From the NCBI RefSeq assembly GCF_003143935.1, contig NZ_QFRX01000001.1, positions 6,959,514 to 7,023,513 on the forward strand: 64,000 nucleotides of DNA. The letters run 5' to 3'. A program made the position numbers and the translations under genes. How positions within the stretch are numbered: position 1 is the first letter of the stretch; every line of letters starts with the position of its first letter. Of the stretch, positions 1-7,928 are shown piece after piece. The stretch is from Streptomyces sp. Act143. Its GTDB lineage: Bacteria; Actinomycetota; Actinomycetes; Streptomycetales; Streptomycetaceae. A model generated the notes under the pieces. It worked only from the letters and a program-made list of their open reading frames with translations, made no database searches and was not told the origin of the DNA.

Positions 1-546
1 GCCGTCGGGCTTCCTGCCCGTCACCGCCGTCACCGTCACCAAGCCCGTCACGTCCGTGCCCGAGTTGGTGATGAAGCACTTCGTGCCGTTGATGACCCAT
101 TCGTTGGTCGACGGGTCCAGCTTCGCCGTCGTGCGCGTCGCGCCCGCGTCGCTGCCGCCGTCCGGTTCCGTCAGGCCGAACGCGCCCAGGATCTCGCCCG
201 CGCACAGGCGGGGCAGCCACTCCTGTTTCTGGGCCTCCGTGCCGTACAGATGCAACGGCATCGCGCCCAACGACACCCCTGCCTCCAGCGTGATCGCCAC
301 CGACGAGTCGACCCTCGCCAACTCCTCCAGCGCCACGCCCAGCGCCATGTAGTCGCCGCCCATGCCGCCGTACTCCTCGGGGAACGGCAGCCCGAACAGG
401 CCCATGCGGCCCATCTCGCGGACGATGTCGTAGGGGAACTCGTGGTGTTCGTAGTAGTCGGCGATCTTGGGCGCTACCACGTCGTGCGCGAACTCCTCCA
501 CCGTGCGGCGGAGTTCTTCGAGTTCGGGGGAGAGTCGGTGGTCCAT
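1..546 (-). CDS. acdH: acyl-CoA dehydrogenase, branched-chain type (3' part beyond window edge)
   Basis: The N-terminal 182 codons are present; the gene runs off the left edge. It starts at ATG 546 (MDHRLSPELEEL). The N-terminal helical domain of acyl-CoA dehydrogenases is followed by the FAD-contact signature GLTEPDGGSDAGA near residue 130. Members oxidise acyl-CoA thioesters to enoyl-CoA with FAD. Position as last gene after methylcrotonyl-CoA carboxylase and HMG-CoA lyase suggests isovaleryl-/isobutyryl-CoA as substrate in leucine and valine breakdown, as known for Streptomyces AcdH; this assignment comes from context. Only 6 bp separate it from the HMG-CoA lyase stop, so it is co-transcribed. 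The catalytic base lies outside the window. Confidence 0.88.
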   Translation of the reverse strand, partial: MDHRLSPELEELRRTVEEFAHDVVAPKIADYYEHHEFPYDIVREMGRMGLFGLPFPEEYGGMGGDYMALGVALEELARVDSSVAITLEAGVSLGAMPLHLYGTEAQKQEWLPRLCAGEILGAFGLTEPDGGSDAGATRTTAKLDPSTNEWVINGTKCFITNSGTDVTGLVTVTAVTGRKPDG

Positions 547-552
547 CGCGGG

Positions 553-1485
553 TCACTGCTCCTTGTGGGACAGGGCTCGAACGGTGCGGGACGGGCTGGG
601 TCGGCCCAGGTGGCCGGCCATCCACTCGCTGGTGGCGACGAGACGGCCGAGGTCGACTCCGGTGTCGATGCCGAGGCCTTGCAGCATCCACACGAGGTCT
701 TCGGTGGCGAGGTTGCCGGTGGCGGACTTGGCGTACGGGCAGCCGCCGAGGCCGCCCGCGGAGGCGTCGACCGTGGTGACGCCGTGCAGCAGGGCCGCGT
801 AGGTGTTGGCCAGCGCCTGGCCGTAGGTGTCGTGGAAGTGCACGCCCAGCGTCGGCGTGGGGATGCCCTCCTCGTTCAGGGCGGTCAGCAGCGCCCGTAC
901 GTGGCCCGGTGTCGCCACGCCGATCGTGTCGCCGAGGCTCAGTTCGTCGCAGCCCATGTCGAGCAGCGCCCGGCAGACCTGCACGACCTGCGGCACCGGG
1001 ACCGCGCCCTCCCACGGGTCGCCGAAGCACATGGAGAGGTAGCCGCGGACGTGCACGCCCGCTTCCTTCGCGCGCGCCACGGTCGGCGCGAACATCTCCA
1101 GCGCCTCGTCCATCGTGCGGTTGAGGTTGGCCTTCGCGAAGGACTCGCTGGCGCTTGCGAAGACCGCCACCCTGGTCGCTCCCAGCGACAGGGCGCGCTC
1201 CAGGCCGCGTTCGTTCGGCACCAGTACCGGGAGGTCCACCGGGAGATTCGCCACCTGGGGGAACAGCTGCTCGGCGTCCGCCAGTTGGGGCACCCACTTG
1301 GGGTGGACGAAGCTGGTCGCCTCGATCGTCGTCAGGCCCGCGTCGGCGAGGCGGCGGACGAACTCCGCCTTGACGTCCGTCGGGACGGTCCCCTTCTCGT
1401 TCTGCAGGCCGTCGCGGGCGCCGACCTCGTGGATGCGGACGCGGGCGGGCAGGCCCGCCTCCGGCACGACCATGGGGAGTGTCAT
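553..1485 (-). CDS. hydroxymethylglutaryl-CoA lyase
   Basis: A 310-residue HMGL-like TIM-barrel enzyme that cleaves HMG-CoA to acetyl-CoA and acetoacetate, the last step of leucine catabolism. The N-terminal catalytic motif RDGLQNE is at residues 24-30, the metal-binding HFHDTYGQA lies in the second half, and the signature GGCPYA carries the family's catalytic Cys near the C-terminus. Length is normal for the family. ATG 1485 overlaps the stop of the upstream carboxylase alpha gene as ATGA, implying translational coupling. A longer open frame continues upstream to 3459 but is out of frame with the real carboxylase gene and is not coding. Confidence 0.95.
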   Translation of the reverse strand: MTLPMVVPEAGLPARVRIHEVGARDGLQNEKGTVPTDVKAEFVRRLADAGLTTIEATSFVHPKWVPQLADAEQLFPQVANLPVDLPVLVPNERGLERALSLGATRVAVFASASESFAKANLNRTMDEALEMFAPTVARAKEAGVHVRGYLSMCFGDPWEGAVPVPQVVQVCRALLDMGCDELSLGDTIGVATPGHVRALLTALNEEGIPTPTLGVHFHDTYGQALANTYAALLHGVTTVDASAGGLGGCPYAKSATGNLATEDLVWMLQGLGIDTGVDLGRLVATSEWMAGHLGRPSPSRTVRALSHKEQ

Positions 1486-3416
1486 GACTCGTCCTCCACG
1501 GGGGGCTCGTCCTCCAGGGGGGTGATGACGGCCAGCACCTGGTCCATCGCGACCGTCGTGCCCGGCTTGACGTCGAGTTCGGCGACCGTGCCCGCGTGCG
1601 GGGCGGAGATGACGTGCTCCATCTTCATCGCCTCCACCACCAACAGGCTCTGGCCCGCCGCCACTTCGTCCCCCACGGCGACCTTCACCACCGTCACCGT
1701 CCCCGGCATGGGCGCGGTGAGCGAGTCGGCGCCCGCGTGGCCGGCGCCGGACAGCGCCGCCGCCACCGGGTCGTGGTCGCGTACGTGCCAGGCGTCGCCG
1801 TCGCGGCCCAGCCAGTCGGCGGCGCGGTGGAAGGTGTGCCGGACGCCGTCCAGCAGCACGCTCACCCGGTCGTCCGTGACGGTCGCCGAACCGCGCGGGA
1901 CGTACTCCACCGGGTCCTGCGCGCGGAGATGGAAGACGACCGGCTTGGGCGTGCCGCCCAGCCGCCAGCCGCTCGGCACCGAGAAGGGGTCCGTCCAGCC
2001 CTCGGCGGCGCGCGGCTTCAGGGCTTCCAGGCGTACGGCTGCCGCCGCCTCGTAGACCTCCTCCGGCACGTCCGTGGCGACCAGGCCGGCCACCTCGCGC
2101 TCGACCAGGCCGGTGTCCAGCTCGCCCGCCACCACCGCCGGATGGGCCAGCAGACGGCGCAGGAAGCCCGCGTTGGTCTGCACGCCCAGCGTGACGGTGT
2201 CCGCGAGGGCCGCGCGGAGCTTGCGCAGGGCCGTCGCGCGGTCCGGGCCGTACGCGATCACCTTGGACAGCATCGGGTCGTACAGGCTGCCGACTTCCAC
2301 ACCCTCGCTGAGCCCGGAGTCCGTGCGGACGCCGTCGCCCTGGGGCTCGCGCAACCGCAGCACCGTGCCGCCCGAAGGGAGGAAGCCGCGGGCCGGGTCC
2401 TCCGCGCACAGGCGTGCCTCGATCGCGTGACCGGTGAGGCGTACGTCGTCCTGGCCGAAGGCCAGCCGCTCGCCCGCCGCGACCCGCAGCTGCCACTCCA
2501 CCAGGTCGAGGCCGGTGATCAGCTCCGTCACCGGGTGCTCCACCTGGAGGCGGGTGTTCATCTCCATGAAGTAGTACGAGGAGGGGTCCCCGCCAGGGAC
2601 GATGAACTCCACCGTGCCCGCGCCGCGGTAGCCGCACGAGCGGGCCGCCTGGACCGCCGCCTCGCCCATCGCCGCGCGGGTCCGCTCGTCCAGCAGGACG
2701 GACGGCGCCTCCTCGATGATCTTCTGGTGGCGGCGTTGCAGGGAGCACTCGCGTTCGCCCAGGTGGACGACGTTGCCGTGACCGTCCGCCAGGACCTGGA
2801 TCTCGATGTGCCGGGGGCGGTCGATCCAGCGCTCCACCAGGAGCGTGTCGTCGCCGAAGGAGGCGCGGGCCTCGCGGCGGGCGGCGGCGATCTCGTCGTC
2901 CAGCACCGTCAGGTCCCGGACCAGGCGCATGCCCTTGCCGCCACCGCCGGCGGAGGGCTTCAGCAGCACGGGTGCGCCCAGCTCGCGAGCGGCGTCGGCC
3001 AGTTCCGGGTCGCGTCCGCCGGGCACCACCGGCACCCCGGCCGCGGCCACCGTCTCCTTGGCGCGGATCTTGTCGCCCATCAGCGCGATGGCGTCGGCGG
3101 GCGGGCCGATGAAGACCAGCCCGGCGTCGGCGCACGCGCGCGCGAAGGCCGCGTTCTCGGCGAGGAAGCCGTAGCCGGGGTGGACGGCCTGGGCGCCGGT
3201 GCGGGCGGCGGCCTCCAGCAGCCGTTCCACCGACAGATAGCTCTCGGCGGCCGGTGCCGGGCCGAGTCGTACCGCCGTGTCGGCCTCCCGGACGTGCCGG
3301 GCGTCCGCGTCGGCGTCGGAGAAGACGGCCACCGAGCGCACGCCCAGCGCGCGCAGGGTCCGGATGACGCGGACGGCGATCTCGCCCCGGTTGGCCACAA
3401 GTACCGTGTCGAACAT
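1482..3416 (-). CDS. methylcrotonyl-CoA-type carboxylase, biotin carboxylase/biotin carrier (alpha) subunit
   Basis: 644 residues: biotin carboxylase N-terminal domain (MFDTVLVANRGEIA at the start), ATP-grasp domain (about 115-320, Gly-rich loop GGGGKGM), biotin carboxylase C-terminal domain, linker, and a C-terminal biotinyl domain with AMKM, in which Lys598 is the biotin attachment site. It uses ATP and bicarbonate to carboxylate biotin for transfer by the adjacent beta subunit. The ATG at 3416 is preferred because AGGGGA lies just upstream; GTG 3431 and ATG 3428 are in frame and touch the previous stop. Next to HMG-CoA lyase and an acyl-CoA dehydrogenase, the likely substrate is 3-methylcrotonyl-CoA; acetyl- or propionyl-CoA cannot be excluded from sequence. 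Confidence 0.93.
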   Translation of the reverse strand: MFDTVLVANRGEIAVRVIRTLRALGVRSVAVFSDADADARHVREADTAVRLGPAPAAESYLSVERLLEAAARTGAQAVHPGYGFLAENAAFARACADAGLVFIGPPADAIALMGDKIRAKETVAAAGVPVVPGGRDPELADAARELGAPVLLKPSAGGGGKGMRLVRDLTVLDDEIAAARREARASFGDDTLLVERWIDRPRHIEIQVLADGHGNVVHLGERECSLQRRHQKIIEEAPSVLLDERTRAAMGEAAVQAARSCGYRGAGTVEFIVPGGDPSSYYFMEMNTRLQVEHPVTELITGLDLVEWQLRVAAGERLAFGQDDVRLTGHAIEARLCAEDPARGFLPSGGTVLRLREPQGDGVRTDSGLSEGVEVGSLYDPMLSKVIAYGPDRATALRKLRAALADTVTLGVQTNAGFLRRLLAHPAVVAGELDTGLVEREVAGLVATDVPEEVYEAAAAVRLEALKPRAAEGWTDPFSVPSGWRLGGTPKPVVFHLRAQDPVEYVPRGSATVTDDRVSVLLDGVRHTFHRAADWLGRDGDAWHVRDHDPVAAALSGAGHAGADSLTAPMPGTVTVVKVAVGDEVAAGQSLLVVEAMKMEHVISAPHAGTVAELDVKPGTTVAMDQVLAVITPLEDEPPVEDES

Positions 3417-3427
3417 GGGTCCCCTCA

Positions 3428-5044
3428 TCACATCCGGAAGACGCCGAACTGGGGGTCACCCAGGGGCGCGTTGGCGCACGCGGTCAGGGCCAGGCCCAGC
3501 ACCTGACGGGTCTCCAGGGGGTCGATGACCCCGTCGTCCCACAGGCGGGCCGTCGCGTAGTAGGCGTTCCCCTGGCGGTCGTACTGCGCGCGGATCGGGT
3601 CCTTGAAGGCCTCCTCGTCCTCGGCGGGCCAGGCCTCGCCGCGCGCCTCCAGCTGGTCCCGCTTGACGGTCGCGAGGACCGAGGCGGCCTGTTCGCCGCC
3701 CATGACCGAGATCTTGGCGTTGGGCCACATCCACAGGAAGCGGGGGGAGTAGGCCCGGCCGCACATCGAGTAGTTGCCCGCGCCGTACGAACCGCCGACC
3801 ACGACCGTCAGCTTGGGCACGCGCGTGCAGGCGACCGCGGTGACCATCTTGGCGCCGTGCTTGGCGATGCCGCCGGCCTCGTACGAACGCCCCACCATGA
3901 ACCCGGAGATGTTCTGGAGGAACACCAGCGGGATGCCGCGCTGGTCGCACAGCTCGATGAAGTGGGCGCCCTTCTGGGCGGACTCGGAGAACAGGATGCC
4001 GTTGTTGGCGACGATGCCGACCGGGTGGCCGTGGATGCGGGCGAAGCCGGTGACCAGGGTCTGGCCGAACTCGGACTTGAACTCCGCGAAACGGGAGCCG
4101 TCGACCACGCGCGCGATGACCTCGCGGACGTCGTAGGGGGTGCGGGAGTCGACGGGCACCGCCCCGTACAGCCCGTACGGGTCCACCTTCGGTTCGGCAG
4201 CCGGTTCGACGGACCATGGCAGGGCCCCGCGCGCGGGGAGCGTGGCGACGATGTTGCGCACGATCCTGAGGGCGTGCGCGTCGTCCTCCGCAAGGTGGTC
4301 GGTGACGCCGGAGACGCGGGAGTGGACCTCGCCGCCGCCCAGTTCCTCGGCGGTGACGACCTCGCCGGTGGCGGCCTTCACCAGGGGCGGGCCGCCGAGG
4401 AAGATCGTCCCCTGGTTGCGGACGATGACGGCCTCGTCGCTCATCGCGGGGACGTACGCGCCACCGGCCGTGCAGGACCCCAGCACGGCGGCGATCTGCG
4501 GGATGCCGGCGCCCGACATCCGGGCCTGGTTGTAGAAGATCCGCCCGAAGTGCTCGCGGTCCGGGAAGACCTCGTCCTGCAGGGGCAGGAAGGCCCCGCC
4601 GGAGTCCACCAGGTACAGGCAGGGCAGGCGGTTCTCCAGGGCGACTTCCTGGGCCCGCAGATGCTTCTTCACCGTCATCGGGTAGTACGTGCCGCCCTTG
4701 ACGGTCGCGTCGTTGGCGACGATCACGCACTCCCGCCCGCTGACCCGGCCGATCCCGGCGATCACCCCGGCGGCCGGGGCCTGGCCGTCGTAGAGGCCGT
4801 CGGCGGCGAGAGGGGCCAGCTCCAGGAACGGTGAGCCCGGGTCGAGGAGCGTGTCCACCCGGTCGCGCGGCAGCAGCTTGCCGCGCGCGGTGTGCCGGGC
4901 GCGCGCCTTCTCGCCCCCGCCCAGCCGGGCGGCGGCCAGCTTGCCGCGCAGCTCCCCGACGAGTGCGAGGTGGGCTTCCTCGTTGGCTCGCCAGGCTTCC
5001 GACGCGGGGTCTGCCGCGCTGTGAAGCTCCGGTGCCTCGTGCAT
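3428..5044 (-). CDS. accD1: methylcrotonyl-CoA-type carboxylase, carboxyltransferase (beta) subunit
   Basis: 538 residues with two crotonase-fold carboxyltransferase halves. Recognisable family segments are ATVKGGTYYPMTVKKHLR, LVDSGGAFLPLQDEVF, SCTAGGAYVPAMSDEAV and, in the C-terminal half, NISGFMVGRSYEAGGI. The TYYPMTVKK region and the Phe-Leu after the first SGGA oxyanion motif are typical of methylcrotonyl-CoA carboxylase beta subunits rather than propionyl-CoA ones. It is the first gene of the minus-strand operon, and its stop overlaps an in-frame ATG of the alpha gene by one base. Transcription starts in the 95-bp region shared with the TetR gene. Confidence 0.94.
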   Translation of the reverse strand: MHEAPELHSAADPASEAWRANEEAHLALVGELRGKLAAARLGGGEKARARHTARGKLLPRDRVDTLLDPGSPFLELAPLAADGLYDGQAPAAGVIAGIGRVSGRECVIVANDATVKGGTYYPMTVKKHLRAQEVALENRLPCLYLVDSGGAFLPLQDEVFPDREHFGRIFYNQARMSGAGIPQIAAVLGSCTAGGAYVPAMSDEAVIVRNQGTIFLGGPPLVKAATGEVVTAEELGGGEVHSRVSGVTDHLAEDDAHALRIVRNIVATLPARGALPWSVEPAAEPKVDPYGLYGAVPVDSRTPYDVREVIARVVDGSRFAEFKSEFGQTLVTGFARIHGHPVGIVANNGILFSESAQKGAHFIELCDQRGIPLVFLQNISGFMVGRSYEAGGIAKHGAKMVTAVACTRVPKLTVVVGGSYGAGNYSMCGRAYSPRFLWMWPNAKISVMGGEQAASVLATVKRDQLEARGEAWPAEDEEAFKDPIRAQYDRQGNAYYATARLWDDGVIDPLETRQVLGLALTACANAPLGDPQFGVFRM

Positions 5045-5072
5045 CCTGCGGTCCCCTCACCCAGTGATCGAC

Positions 5073-5118
5073 TGTTAATGAGCGTTAACCATTTCCTTCA
5101 GGTTAACGACCGCTAACC
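5073..5118. promoter_or_regulatory. two related palindromic operator candidates
   Basis: Two 18-bp imperfect palindromes sit in the divergent promoter region: TGTTAATGAGCGTTAACC at 5073-5090 and GGTTAACGACCGCTAACC at 5101-5118. They share the pattern GTTAA-x-G-xx-CG-x-TAAC. In the right copy 14 of 18 positions match its own reverse complement. They are likely binding sites of the adjacent TetR protein, controlling both the carboxylase operon and itself. The binding is inferred from position and symmetry. Confidence 0.65.
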
Positions 5119-5132
5119 TCCCTGTCTAGAAT
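5103..5132 (+). promoter_or_regulatory. promoter of the TetR gene, probably leaderless
   Basis: A -10-like TAGAAT lies at 5127-5132 and a weak -35-like TTAACG at 5103-5108 with an 18-bp spacer. Transcription would begin about 7 nt later, essentially at the ATG at 5140. No Shine-Dalgarno sequence precedes that ATG, which agrees with a leaderless message. The -35 lies inside the right palindrome, so a bound repressor would block it. Confidence 0.5.
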
Positions 5133-5139
5133 TACCTCC

Positions 5140-5733
5140 ATGGCCACCAGAACCGACGCCCCCACCCGTCGCGAGCAGATCCTCAAGGAGGCCGCTCGGC
5201 TCTTCGCCGAACGCGGTTTCCATGGCGTCGGAGTGGATGAGATAGGTGCCGCGGTCGGTATCAGCGGCCCCGGCCTGTACCGCCATTTCCCGGGCAAGGA
5301 CGCGATGCTCGCCGAGCTGCTGGTGGGGATCAGCGAGCAGCTGCTGCGGGGCGCCAAGCGGCGGCTGGCGGAGGCCGACGGGGCCACGGCGGGGGACGTC
5401 CTCGACTCCCTGATCGAGGGCCACATCGACTTCGCCCTGGACGACCGGCCGCTGATCACGCTGCACGACCGCGAGCTGGACCGCCTGCGCGACAGCGACC
5501 GCAAGCTGGTGCGGCAGTTGCAGCGGCAGTACGTCGAGCTGTGGGTGGGGGTCGTGCGCGAGGTCTACCCGGGGCTGGCGGAGCCCACGGCACGGTCCGC
5601 CGTGCACTCGGTCTTCGGTCTGCTGAACTCCACGCCGCACCTGGGCCGCCCGGGCTCGCTGCCGGGCCGGGGCGCCACGGCGGAGCTGCTGCACCGGATG
5701 GCCCGGGGGGCGTTCGCGGCGGCGGGTGCGTGA
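5140..5733 (+). CDS. TetR family regulator of the acyl-CoA/leucine catabolism operon
   Basis: 197 residues. The TetR helix-turn-helix covers about residues 11-58 (REQILKEAARLFAERGF, then GISGPGLYRHFPGKDAML); the rest is a helical ligand-binding domain. It is transcribed divergently from the methylcrotonyl-CoA carboxylase operon with two palindromes between, so it most likely represses that operon and itself and is released by an acyl-CoA intermediate. This role is inferred from gene order. ATG 5140 is the only good start and appears leaderless. Confidence 0.88.
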   Translation: MATRTDAPTRREQILKEAARLFAERGFHGVGVDEIGAAVGISGPGLYRHFPGKDAMLAELLVGISEQLLRGAKRRLAEADGATAGDVLDSLIEGHIDFALDDRPLITLHDRELDRLRDSDRKLVRQLQRQYVELWVGVVREVYPGLAEPTARSAVHSVFGLLNSTPHLGRPGSLPGRGATAELLHRMARGAFAAAGA

Positions 5734-5808
5734 TCCGCGGGGCGTGACGAGCGTTACGGGGGTGCTCCCCTGGCGCGACTTCCTACCGGCCGGTACCTTT
5801 AGGTTCTG

Positions 5809-5822
5809 AGCAAGCGCTTAGA
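5809..5822. promoter_or_regulatory. palindromic operator candidate upstream of acyl-CoA dehydrogenase
   Basis: AGCAAGCGCTTAGA contains the perfect 8-bp palindrome AAGCGCTT (5812-5819) about 40 bp before the acyl-CoA dehydrogenase start. It resembles sites used by TetR-type fatty acid or sterol regulators (pattern CAAG-xx-CTTG), with one arm imperfect. The regulator is unknown. Confidence 0.4.
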
Positions 5823-5857
5823 CAAAGCGACCCCTGAGCCAGGTGGAGGTGGCGGCG

Positions 5858-7015
5858 GTGCGCCGTACGGTGTTCAACGAGGATCACGAGGCGTTCCGGG
5901 AGACCCTCCGGGCCTTCATCGAGGCCGAGGTCGTCCCCGTCTACGACGAGTGGTTCGCGGCCGGCCAGGCGCCGCGCGACTTCTACTACAAGCTCGCCGA
6001 GCTCGGCGTCTTCGGCATCCGCGTCGACGAGGAGTACGGCGGCGCCGGCATCGACTCGTACAAGTTCGAGGCCGTGATGTACGAGGAGACCGCCCGCGCC
6101 GGTGTCCAGTTCGGCGGCTCCGGTGTGCACGTGCTGCTGGGCCTGCCGTACCTCAAGATGCTCGCCACCGACGAGCAGAAGAAGCGGTACCTGCCGAAGT
6201 TCGTCACCGGCGAGGAGATGTGGGCCCTCGCGATGACCGAGCCGGGCACCGGCTCCGACCTCGCGGGCATGAAGACCACCGCCAAGCTGAGCGAGGACGG
6301 CACGCACTACGTCCTCAACGGCGCCAAGACCTTCATCACCGGCGGCGTCCACGCCGACCGCGTGATCGTCTGCGCCCGCACCTCCGCGCCCACCGCCGAG
6401 GACCGCCGCTTCGGCATCTCCCTCTTCGCCGTGGACACCAAGTCCGAGGGCTACTCCATCGGCCGCAAGCTCGACAAGCTGGGCCTGAGGACCTCCGACA
6501 CCGCCGAGCTGGCCTTCGTCGACGTCAAGGTGCCCGTCGAGGACCTCCTCGGCGAGGAGAACAAGGGCTTCTACTACCTCGGCCACAACCTGGCCTCCGA
6601 GCGCTGGGGCATCGCCTTCGGCGCCTACGCCCAGGCCAAGGCCGCGGTGCGGTTCGCGAAGCAGTACGTCCAGGAGCGCACGGTCTTCGGCAAGCCCGTC
6701 GCGTCCTTCCAGAACACCAAGTTCGAGCTGGCCGCCTGCCAGGCCGAGGTGGACGCGGCGGAAGCCGTCGTGGACCGCGCCCTCGAAGCCCTCGACGCCG
6801 GTGAGCTCACCCCCGCCGAGGCCGCCAGCGCCAAGCTGTTCGCCACCGAGGTCGCGCACCGCGTCATCGACCGCTGCCTCCAGCTGCACGGCGGCTACGG
6901 CTTCATGAACGAGTACCCGATCGCCCGCCTGTACGCGGACAACCGGGTCAACCGCATCTACGGCGGCACCAACGAGATCATGAAGTCGATCATCGCCAAG
7001 GACATGGGGCTGTAA
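5858..7015 (+). CDS. acyl-CoA dehydrogenase
   Basis: A 385-residue FAD flavoprotein with the family signature LAMTEPGTGSDLAG near residue 125 and the C-terminal signature QLHGGYGFMNEYPIARLYAD. It introduces the alpha-beta double bond into an acyl-CoA. Where medium- and short-chain enzymes carry the catalytic Glu (YEGT), this protein has YGGT, so its base probably lies on another helix, as in long-chain or isovaleryl types. GTG 5858 is preferred because GGAGGT at 5845-5850 is spaced 7 bp from it; an in-frame GTG at 5843 would remove that site. TesB thioesterase follows 35 bp downstream. The substrate is not determined. Confidence 0.92.
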   Translation: MRRTVFNEDHEAFRETLRAFIEAEVVPVYDEWFAAGQAPRDFYYKLAELGVFGIRVDEEYGGAGIDSYKFEAVMYEETARAGVQFGGSGVHVLLGLPYLKMLATDEQKKRYLPKFVTGEEMWALAMTEPGTGSDLAGMKTTAKLSEDGTHYVLNGAKTFITGGVHADRVIVCARTSAPTAEDRRFGISLFAVDTKSEGYSIGRKLDKLGLRTSDTAELAFVDVKVPVEDLLGEENKGFYYLGHNLASERWGIAFGAYAQAKAAVRFAKQYVQERTVFGKPVASFQNTKFELAACQAEVDAAEAVVDRALEALDAGELTPAEAASAKLFATEVAHRVIDRCLQLHGGYGFMNEYPIARLYADNRVNRIYGGTNEIMKSIIAKDMGL

Positions 7016-7050
7016 GGCTTCCGCAATCACTGACCAGTAGAAATGGCTGC

Positions 7051-7923
7051 ATGAGTCAGGCACTCCAGTCCCTCCTCGATCTGCTCGACCTGGAGCAGAT
7101 CGAGGAGAACATCTTCCGCGGCCAGTCCCGGCCCGCCATCGTCCCGCGCGTCTTCGGCGGGCAGGTCGCGGCCCAGGCGCTCGTCGCCGCCGGGCGGACG
7201 GTCCCCGAGGACCGCCTCGCCCACTCGCTGCACGCGTACTTCCTGCGCACCGGCGACCCGGGCGCGCCGATCGTCTACACGGTCGAGCGCATGAACGACG
7301 GCCGCTCCTTCACCGCCCGCCGGGTCGTCGCCGTCCAGCACGGCCAGCCGATCTTCGCGCTGTCGGCGTCCTTCCAGAAGCACGAGGAAGGCTTCGACCA
7401 CCAGGCCCCGATGCCGGCCGCCCCCGACCCCGCCACGCTCCCCACCTCCGCGGAGCGGCTGCGCGGCTACCGGCACATCGCGCCCGAGGTCATCGAGAAG
7501 TTCCTGGAGGCCCGCGAGGCGATTGACCTGCGCTACGTCGACGAGCCGCCGTTCGGGAAGTTCGGCGCGCCGCGCGAGCCGCACTCGCAGGTCTGGTTCC
7601 GCACCAACGGCAAGCTCGCCGACGACCCCCTGCTGCACGTCGTGCTCGCCACCTACGTCTCCGACATGACCCTCCTCGACTCGATCCTGCTCGCCCACGG
7701 GCGCGGCGGCTGGGCGACCGGGGACGTCGTCGGCGCCTCCCTCGACCACGCGATGTGGTTCCACCGGCCCTTCCGCGCCGACGAATGGCTCCTCTACGAC
7801 CAGGAGTCGCCGTCCGCGCACGGCGGCCGCGGCCTCGGCCAGGCACGCATCTACACCCAGGACGGGCAGCTCGCCATCTCGGTGATCCAGGAAGGCGTGG
7901 TCCGGGCTCCTCGGGAACACTGA
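7051..7923 (+). CDS. tesB: acyl-CoA thioesterase II (TesB)
   Basis: 290 residues forming two hot-dog folds. It hydrolyses acyl-CoA to fatty acid and CoA. The TesB features are an N-terminal FRGQS region and FGGQVAAQAL, and in the second half SLDHAMWFHRPFRADEWLLY (Asp expected in the catalytic trio) and VIQEGVVR (Gln). The Thr/Ser member is probably in ESPSAHGGRG. Length matches E. coli TesB. It lies between an acyl-CoA dehydrogenase and a cation exporter on the same strand, which suggests a role in acyl-CoA turnover. Confidence 0.93.
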   Translation: MSQALQSLLDLLDLEQIEENIFRGQSRPAIVPRVFGGQVAAQALVAAGRTVPEDRLAHSLHAYFLRTGDPGAPIVYTVERMNDGRSFTARRVVAVQHGQPIFALSASFQKHEEGFDHQAPMPAAPDPATLPTSAERLRGYRHIAPEVIEKFLEAREAIDLRYVDEPPFGKFGAPREPHSQVWFRTNGKLADDPLLHVVLATYVSDMTLLDSILLAHGRGGWATGDVVGASLDHAMWFHRPFRADEWLLYDQESPSAHGGRGLGQARIYTQDGQLAISVIQEGVVRAPREH

Positions 7924-7928
7924 GAGGC

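Noticed and set aside
250..2055. 600-residue open frame on the plus strand opposite the HMG-CoA lyase and carboxylase alpha genes
   Set aside because: Antisense shadow of GC-rich coding DNA: no ribosome site, His/Arg/Gly-rich composition and no domain, while the minus strand encodes clear enzymes.
553..3459. 968-residue minus-strand frame covering both lyase and carboxylase alpha
   Set aside because: Only its last 310 codons, the lyase, are real; upstream it reads the carboxylase gene in the wrong frame.
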